NCBI RefSeq assembly: GCF_036324505.1
Contig: NC_086349.1
Coordinates: 24,080,747-24,144,746 of the forward strand
Length of the DNA: 64,000 nucleotides
Direction of reading: 5' to 3'
DNA from: Eleginops maclovinus
Taxonomy: Eukaryota; Chordata; Actinopteri; Perciformes; Eleginopidae
Shown: piece after piece, positions 43,255-64,000 of the stretch
Layout of the letters: each line of letters starts with the position of its first letter
How positions within the stretch are numbered: the stretch's first letter is position 1
Translations under genes and position numbers: made by a program
Notes under the pieces: generated by a model
Told to the model about the DNA's origin: nothing
The model's database searches: none
The model's input: the letters and a program-made list of their open reading frames with translations, nothing else

Positions 43255-43439
43255 ATGGAGTTTTACGTGAAACCTGGCAGTATGGAGGACAACAGAAACG
43301 AGCATTGGCCGAGGGGATTCAGCAACCTTTCTGAAACATCCCGGTGAGTAAAATGTTTAAGCTAAACTAAACTAGCATAACGTACCTAACTAACCGTAGT
43401 CATATGTTGTTGCTAGGATACGTTAGCTGCACCTGTTCA

Positions 43440-43865
43440 GCGGTGGGAAGTGACTGAGTACATTTTCTCAAGTACTTTACTTAAGAACCATTTTGAGATA
43501 CTTGTACTTTACTTTAGTATTTCCATTATGTGCTACTTGTACTTGTTCTCCAGTACAATTCAGAGGTAAACTGAAATCCTATCTATCTAATCTAATGCAC
43601 TACATTTATTTAATACCTTTAGTTGCTAGGCAGATTTGGATTAATGACGTGAACTGTAATCAACACTTCAATCAGACTTTAGTTACACCTGGAGTAAATT
43701 CACACATTAAAATTAGCCGCGCCTTTACCAGCTTTGATAACACTTTAATGATCAATAATTATCACCAAACTTGAAATGGATCAATCTGCATAATGAGTGG
43801 AGGACTTGTACTTTAACGGGATATTCTTACTCTCTGCTACTTCTACTTCTTCTCCTCTGCACCTG
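43440..43865 (+). repeat. Dispersed repeat, family E
   Basis: It begins CAGCGGTGGGAAGTGACTG, passes through ACTTGTACTTTACTTTAGTA and ends with GGACTTGTACTTTAACGGG and CTCTGCTACTTCTACTTC. Confidence 0.7.
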
Positions 43866-45420
43866 TTTCTTGCAGACTCCCCCAGAGACATCTTAGTTAT
43901 GTCAAGGTTACTTGTGAAAACGTATTTTTAATACATGGGAAATTGCAAAATCCTATCCCTATCCAAGCTATGGTTTTGTTTTAATATATAGTATTGTGAA
44001 TTCTTACCATTTTTTAAAACAGAATTGGGTTTAAATGTGTTCTGAACCTCCAATAAACCCTAAGGAAAGTTTGTGATATGTATTAATGGGAATAGCTGTT
44101 GCCGAATGTTTTAACAGTAATTAAAATAATACATGTAAAAGTTCTCTTGATTTTGAAGAATAGGTTCCCTAATTTTCACACATTTTAAAACATATTTAAA
44201 GGTTTTTTCCTAAGATACATTATTTTAATTCCTCCAAACGGAAGGAACATATATACAAAATCCAAAGGTTTTATATTCCTCCAATTGCTGAAATATCCAT
44301 GCCGTTGGTTAAGCTTAGTCTACACAACCTTCTAAGATTCATTCCTAAAAAGCATTCGGCGATAGAGAGGTTTTTGCAAGGTCTCATGAATTATATTAGT
44401 GTTTTATTTTCAAGAAAATAATTGACATGAACTTGGAGGTTTTGGGACTTTATTTTACGGGTCTGTAAATCCCTTAAAAAGTTGGATATCATAACCCTTC
44501 ACCTTCAGCCCGTATTATTCATAAACAAGAAGCAGGTTTAGTTAGTACCCTTAATTAATAAAGTGAGTCATAGATTTTAGACTGGAGGTGAGCGTTGAAT
44601 CAACATACTTGAAAAAGGAAAGCTGTATGTAAAGTATATGCCTTTTTGTTTTTATATTAACTGGAGCAGTAATAGGATGAAATTGCTCTGGAGGTCAAAG
44701 ACCGCTTTAAAGCTCAACACAACACTATATTTGAGTACCACATAACATACTTCATTCCTGAAAGCTGTAAGTTATAAATGTGTGTTACAGATTCATTTAA
44801 AAGGAAATACCTGCGTTATTTACACTGATTGTGGCACATACAGCATACTATCAAGAGTGGCATTAATCTTACTTCAAGCAAGAAAGCTAAAAAGCAAATA
44901 TAGCTAGAAAATGGATAAATCCTGGAAATATCTGTGTCATTGATTCAGTATTGAAGTATACTGTATTGTAAGTGCAGCACAAAACCACTGTGGCAAGAAT
45001 GGAGGGTAATGATGATGCATAAATTGGTTGTGAGAATATAAGTGCTGCAGAGACACTACAAAACCCTTTGGAGGGCCCGAGGCAGCGGCTGCACAAACAG
45101 GACCTCCAAAGTCAAGACACTCATGGCCTTTTTTAAATTCTCTTGGAAACGATTATCAAAAGCTCTAATTTGAGGTAATACCACAGCTCTCTTTGTGTTG
45201 TCTGTAGTCAGTGTCCTTGGTGTAAAAAACAAGGACAGTGACACAGACTCGATGTTGTAAAGTATTGTTGGAAATGACCTCATTGTCTTCATTGTTGGTG
45301 ACGGCCGTGATCTTTGCGCTCCTTAAGCTTAAACGACTTCACCATGGTCCACGAAATCAATTATCTCAAGCCCTCGTGTGTCACGCTGAGTGGAAGTTCA
45401 ATGACAAGAATATCAGTACA

Positions 45421-45687
45421 AGCAAAAAGTCCTTTCATCCCTTTCTGTGTGCTGCAATCTTTGATGCTGCCAGGCGAGACGACATCTCTAAAAATGCTTA
45501 AACTCGTCATCAGATAGTGAACAAATGAAATTAGTTTTTACTTCCTTCCTCGAGCAATTATTTGCTTTGAAACTAATGCAGACTATAGGGGGGCCCAGAG
45601 CGCTTTATCACCTGAATAGGACAAATAAAAGAGGAAGAAAGGAAATCCAGAGCCTCCACTTCTCTAAGGAATTTAATTAGTGGTCAA
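45421..45687. repeat. Duplicated block, copy 1
   Basis: It begins AGCAAAAAGTCCTTTCATCC. The first 225 bp align without gaps to 46161-46385, with eight differences by eye. Weaker similarity continues to TTAATTAGTGGTCAAA. Confidence 0.95.
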
Positions 45688-45899
45688 ACTCACGATACTA
45701 TGCTGTATCGATTATTTCCCTCACCCCTAATAACCAGTAACATAAAGACAAAGAAAGCAGCAGTAAAACAGAACCTATTGTTGTTATTTATGTCAGCGCA
45801 GTATCAGCAGTCCCCACATCTGTACACAAAGCTGCCTCTCGTCCACTTTAACTAAACTGAGTACTCCGCAGCAGATACTGTACGTAGGTGTTTAGTATA

Positions 45900-46010
45900 T
45901 CCATTTCTGAAGGTGTGTTCTGTGTGCAACTGTGTCTCTGCACCGTGCACACCAAGGCTGGTTTGTGTTTACCTGCAGTACTACATTAAACCTGATTCTG
46001 ATTCTGAGGA
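45900..46010 (+). repeat. LINE-like 3' end with (GATTCT)n tail
   Basis: It ends TTAAACCTGATTCTGATTCTGA, the short tail seen at the 3' end of several fish LINEs. It lies between the two copies of the duplicated block and could explain their different spacers. Confidence 0.45.
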
Positions 46011-46160
46011 AATATTCAAACATACTATTAAAACAGGTAGAAAAAAATCTGAGTTAATTTAATGATTTATTGAACAATACTCCAAATATTCAAAACTCTG
46101 AGAAATTCTGAAAATATTCAAAATTCTGCAAATTTCAGAAATGACTAGCAAATCAGTTAA

Positions 46161-46442
46161 AGCAAAAAGTCCTTTCATCGCTTTCTGTGTGCTGCAATCT
46201 TTGATGCTGCCAGGCGAGACGGCATCTCTAAAAATGCTCAAACTCATCATCAGATAGTGAACAAATGAAATTAGTTTTTACCTCCTTCCTCGAGCAATTA
46301 TGTGCTTTGAAACTAATGCAGACTATAGGGGGGCCCAGAGCGCTTTATCACCTGAATAGGACAAATGAAAGAGGAAGAAAAGAAACCCTCCACTGGGGGT
46401 TGATAAAAAGCACATGTCTCTAAGGAAATTAATTAGTGGTCA
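46161..46442. repeat. Duplicated block, copy 2
   Basis: Direct-orientation copy of 45421-45687 at an offset of 740 bp. After the gap-free 225 bp it has a small insertion relative to copy 1 before TTAATTAGTGGTCAAA. Confidence 0.95.
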
Positions 46443-47703
46443 AAAGGAGTCGTATGTTCTCTGCGTATTACACACTGAGCAGCGTCGACAAGCCCTGTAG
46501 CACATAATGACAGCTTTGGTAATCTTGGTAAACACTCGTTTTTACAAAGTCATCGTGTGGACTTTTTTAACTAAAGTTGTGCATTTTCCACTTTCCAAAG
46601 CAATAAAGTCTGCTAAATGCTAGAGGCAATCTCAGATATGTGTTGTCACACCCTGGCAGAGGAAGTTGCTCTCCCCCACTGTGATATTTGAACCTGTTAT
46701 TTGAGGGGAGGTTTACGTAGAATCTGGGTGGAAATAGTCTTGATTTCTTTTCCTCTTGAGGGCATCACAATAAGCTGTAAACATAAACATATTATCCTCA
46801 CTTAACGTTGACATGCCAGAGACAGCTTGCCTATTTAAATAAGCAGCAGACACGTAGCGACATTAGCATTCATTCAGAGGCTTGTTCCAGCCGATCTGAT
46901 AAATGTAAGTCCAATATTCACCATCCGTCCTTCTCTATTAAGTCTCCACAAAATCCTGAGGAAAATATTAAAATTTTGAGCTGCTAAAACCACGACTATT
47001 TCCACTGGCTGGCTGCTGACTGTTTGTTTTTTTTAGAGCAGAGCTAGTCCTGTACGGGAGTTTATCAGAATTTCTTTTGGTGGAAACAACCGTCTGCTCC
47101 TGCTTGAATCTGCGTTGACGGGGGAACAAAAATAGTAAATTGTAAACAAACAAGAAGCCTAAAGATGCTAAGAACTCTCTGTAAAGCTGAGGTGAACTGC
47201 AGACAATGATAGACAATACTACAGTCGATGGATCCAGCCATTGTTCAGAAAAACATTGTGCATAAAAATATAAGGCAGGCACATCGAAGCTGTTGCGATG
47301 TGTTTGTGAACTTGTTTTCTTCCCTCAGCTGCCAATTACGCAGGCAGTACACTCACAACAAACTCCAACATGACACAAAATAATACATCTGCAGTAACTC
47401 TAAGCCCCTTCCTTTAAAAGGGATGTCTCTGGGCATTCACAGGTTTTGAAGAGGTGACCCTCTGACTACATTTTTTGACCGCTACATGAAGCCACGAGGC
47501 AGGTTGGATATGTTGTAATGCAATGGTAGGAATGAAGAGGAAATAGGAACCCTCCCACATGCACATGCAGGTGAGGAATCTTACACCCTGTTCAGGTTAA
47601 TGAACTCCACCATTTCATTCTACTATCTACTTTTTACTAAGGAATTATTTCAGTCCTTTACATCTTTGGTTAGCCTCTAGCTAGCAGCCACAACAGCTCA
47701 CGC
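46443..47703. other. Intergenic, nothing recognised
   Basis: No gene or repeat family identified. Confidence 0.35.
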
Positions 47704-47943
47704 TAAAAAAAGGAACCTATTCGGCTCATTTTCAGGTTCACATTAGTATTTAATGCCTCTACTGGGACATGTCTCCATGCTTTAATGTTCAAAGAGCTCT
47801 TTATTTTTCTCATACTGCCTGTGCTGCAGCACCTCTTTTCACCCTCTGCCTGAAACCAGAGCCCAGTCTGCTCTGATTGGTTAGCTGGCCGGCTCTGTTG
47901 TGATTGGTCAGCTGCTTAAAGATGACCCTGCCCCTTTAGCCTT
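47704..47943 (+). repeat. MITE family A, 3'-truncated copy
   Basis: It runs from AAAAAGGAACCTATTCGGC through GACATGTCTCCATGCTTTAA and CTCTGATTGGTTAGCTGG, and stops after GCCCCTTTAGCC. Confidence 0.85.
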
Positions 47944-49078
47944 CAATTTGTTTGCATGTGGCATACATACACTGTTGACATCTCTCTCCCCCTAAATAGA
48001 GGAGAAATTGGTCTATTTAACTCTGAAATGGTCTGAATGATTGGATTTTACATCAAATGAATACCTCAAAACGAATTGATTAATATTAAGCAGGAAATCT
48101 TAACATTTGTGAAGCTGGAACCATGAATTAGGCCACTAATCTCCTTTTAATTTCAGCTCCAATTTTGATTAAAAAAAGAAACCACTGTGAAGGAAACATT
48201 TAAAGGCAATGTGTTTCCTTCTGATGAATTACCACTGCAGATGTTTCATTTAAATGAGGAGTTTCTCCCTTTTACAAGAAAATGAGCAGCTTTCTCTGCT
48301 CAGTAAGGGGTCTAGTTTATTATACAACAGTGCACAGTAAGAATCAGTGTTGTTGTTGTTGTTAAAACAGATTAAATGTCACACACACAAAGCTGTCCAG
48401 CACATAAATCAGTTCCAAACCGAGCTCAGAGTATCTTTCTGCCTTTTTTGAAGGTGAATTTAGTCTTTCTCATCATTCCACAGTGCAGATGCGTTTTTCT
48501 AAATCAGAGGCGGCCTTGGAGCTCCTCCTGGATCATCGGGACAGGGAACGTCCCCGATCACAGAGAGATTGCATGTTCGGAATAATCACACAGCCGGAGT
48601 ACGCCAGCCACAGCTCCCGTCTGAAGGGAAGTGTGTTTTGTTCTCCCGCCAGCAGACAGCTGTGGGTGTTAGCAGCACTCTTCGGCATACACAGCACTGG
48701 ATTATCAAAATGCATTCCTGATTCGTCTGGAAACATCAGTAAACATCAATTCATCCCAAATCAAACCGAATATAAATGTGACATAGATCCGTTTTATATT
48801 TCACAGAGTCATCCTCCAGGTGCATGAGCTATACACATACTGTACATCTTTACAATACATCACTCACAATGGCCTTTATAATACATCTGTGCAGCATCAC
48901 GGGAAAAGAATACAAACATGTTGAACAAATATAAATCCAAGCACAGTCTACTTATACCAAACACTGCATTGAAAGTTAGAGCGTTTGGAGTCGTCTCGCT
49001 GGAGTGTGACTAAGACAATCAGACCTCTCTTTGGTTTGTTTAATAAGCATCGCTGCAGTCTCAGCGGTTTCTCTATAC
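47944..49078. other. Downstream of the formin stop codon
   Basis: Presumably includes the formin 3' UTR (minus strand). TTTATT at about 48316 would be an AATAAA on that strand, roughly 760 bp after the stop, but this is only a candidate. Plus-strand open frames here have no known domain. Confidence 0.35.
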
Positions 49079-61897
<12,819 letters not shown>

Positions 61898-64000
61898 CTG
61901 CAGCGGGGAAGAAGAAGTGAGTGTAATGAACTGTGTGCATGCAGAACAGGGTGCAATTATCACATCATCACACAACTTATTTCCATGTGATTATTCATCT
62001 AAAAAGCAGCGCTGCGGGGAGATGCTGTGGGGGGATGAAGTCGCTGCGGATTCTTTTCACACACTCTTTGGTGGGATTACCTCGGGCAAAAGTGGAGAGC
62101 TGCAGGCCTGTCGAAAGGCTGATTTAACAGAGAAACTGAAGGCCTGACACCTCGAAGCGATTGGCTGAGCTGCCTAGTTGACCTTTGAGTCAGCGCTAAC
62201 CTCTAATAAATCATTCCACGATGTCAAGAGCATCCCGCCCAAGCTCAGGTAGCCTCTCCTAAAAGCTAAAGGGCACTTTTGTTTGACAGATTATTAAGGA
62301 GAGATATTAGGATTAGTGTAAGGAATCAAGTAATCCTTTGGCGCTATTCCAAACACAATGCTATTGTCTGGTCACATTTCTGACACATTTCTAATTCCAC
62401 ATTAACTGTTCACATTGACTCCATGCTAAGGTACATGTAGAGTTTAATTGCCCCTTGAATATAAGTGTGTGTTTCTCAGGTATTAAGAGACGTTTTGAGA
62501 CTCCTGTAGGTTTCGATTTAAAAAGAATACTGTCTTGTGGGATTTCTGTACAGATTCAAGTTCCCAGAGAAAGCATGACAGGCATGATTAAAGAACAAGC
62601 AAAAACCTAATATACAGTGGAGTACAATACTCTCAGAGAAGCCTGCAAAGCATTATTAGGATTAGATTTATCTCAGGGAAAAGGTCAGTGCTTCTTTAAG
62701 GCTACGACATTTGTCCTGAGATGCTACAGTTGTGTCCCCAGCAGACATCCAGAGAGGAGAGTGATTTTTTATAGAAATCCAAAGGGATTTTGTCAAGGGA
62801 ATGTTTTAGTTTACTTACAAGTTTTGTTCAGCAAGACAATCTTTACAAATTCACTTTATTTATTGTTGTTGAAGCATCAATGCAATCATCTTAAGGTGAA
62901 GGGTAACGTTCATTAAAACCCAACAAGACTGTAAAGACAGCAGACAAGTTAATAATGATGTGTAATGTCCCCGACAGCCTCTGTAGTTTCATTTAGCCAC
63001 AAGAAAAAGTGTGTTTATCACAGACCTCATGTCCTTATTTTGAGTCCTTCTATATATACTGCATTTAATCTATTTTGTATTATTGCAGCATGCCAATAGC
63101 GTTATACTGCCAATGCTTATGTGCTGAGTTTAGCAGGTGTTCTTTTTACCATCATAGGTTAGCTTTCTAGTCTAGTCACTAACATTGGCTTATCATTGTT
63201 GGGTCATAAACTTGGACACATGTGGCTCTCAGGATAGCAACAGATCGAGTGGGACCTGACATTGTGTACACATATTAATAGAAATCCATTCAGTTATTGA
63301 GACTTTTCACTTAAAAGTAAAGACTGCGTGTTGGAAAAAGGCTATTTTGTGGGGGTAACAATTGTCTGTAGAGAGTAGGGGTTCATGATGATGCTAAATG
63401 TATGTTGTTAATATGAAGTACTATCCTATGCAGTGCGATGCAGAGAGCCGCTGAGGATGTGATGGACTGACTCACTCCAAGTGATGAAGATGCTAACACA
63501 TCTCAATCTGTGATGATTCATAAAACGTGACTGACAATAACATATCATTTGGAAAGAAAAACCCCTAAAGGAGTAAGTAATCACCTACAATTATAGGAGT
63601 TTCAAATGGCTACCAATTTGTTACTTTTGAGTGCAATCTTTGAATACCTGAGGTGAAGATTATTGATTATTTTGTCTATTTAGTGTAATTCAGGCTGACT
63701 GCAGTCTAGCACAAAATCCTTTTGCCTCCGGCCTTACATGAGGTTTCTATAGGCCATGCCTCGTGACAAGTGTCAAATATTCCTGAGGCACTGTGGGCTG
63801 ATCCTGCTGTTCATCTGCTTCCCTCCTGCAGCCTCCATCCAACCACACGGTCAGGAAGCTCGTAGGCATGCTGGCAGATGATAACCACATGATCGCTAAG
63901 AGCTTGTCACGACACCCACAGTGTGAGAAAGAAGAGGCAGGTGCATGTCAACTCAACAACTGTTTTTTTTATAGGAAAGTGCTACAAGAGAAGGAGCTGC
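61898..64000. other. Upstream of the first recognised formin exon
   Basis: It should be formin intron if the gene continues to the right. I could not find an exon coding for the earlier FH2 segment on the minus strand. A plus-strand exon-like block at 63832-63940 is discussed in the findings. Confidence 0.4.

Overview
The window looks like teleost fish nuclear DNA, most likely from a percomorph. The signs are intron-containing genes with GT..AG splice sites, long (GT)n, (GGAT)n and AT-rich microsatellites, and a high load of fish-type interspersed repeats: TTAA-ended MITEs, Tc1/mariner remnants, tRNA-derived SINEs, LINE 3' ends and solo-LTR-like insertions. No bacterial gene, viral gene, rRNA gene or intact tRNA gene was seen. 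Only three protein-coding genes can be supported; most long reading frames are chance or repeat-derived.

Layout. 1-4290: repeats, including two solo-LTR-like insertions. 4291-5545 (+): a two-exon NAT8/camello-type N-acetyltransferase. 5546-37558: a gene-poor interval of about 32 kb with MITEs, two equal-length Tc1/mariner deletion derivatives, a LINE reverse-transcriptase remnant, nested insertions and several repeat-poor stretches that could be conserved non-coding DNA. 37559-40519 (-): a complete three-exon cerebellin gene, best matched to cbln4 (193 aa), with a (GT)~70 tract in intron 1. 40520-49078: the region upstream of cbln4, with AT-rich microsatellites, a candidate promoter and first exon, and a near-identical 225-bp duplicated block spaced 740 bp apart. 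49079-61897 (-): the last eight coding exons of a formin, making up the C-terminal half of an FH2 domain and the stop codon. The gene continues upstream, probably beyond the right edge. Its sequence does not match the vertebrate formin classes as I remember them, and it ends directly after FH2.

How the genes relate. cbln4 is a secreted C1q-family synaptic organiser, the formin is a cytoplasmic actin nucleator/elongator, and the NAT8-like protein is a membrane-associated acetyltransferase. They are eukaryotic neighbours with separate transcription units, and nothing in the sequence shows a shared pathway.

The most interesting observations are the unusual FH2 gene and its (UG)n-preceded splice acceptor, the duplicated block upstream of cbln4, and several repeat elements that keep an ATG-started, apparently 5' exon.
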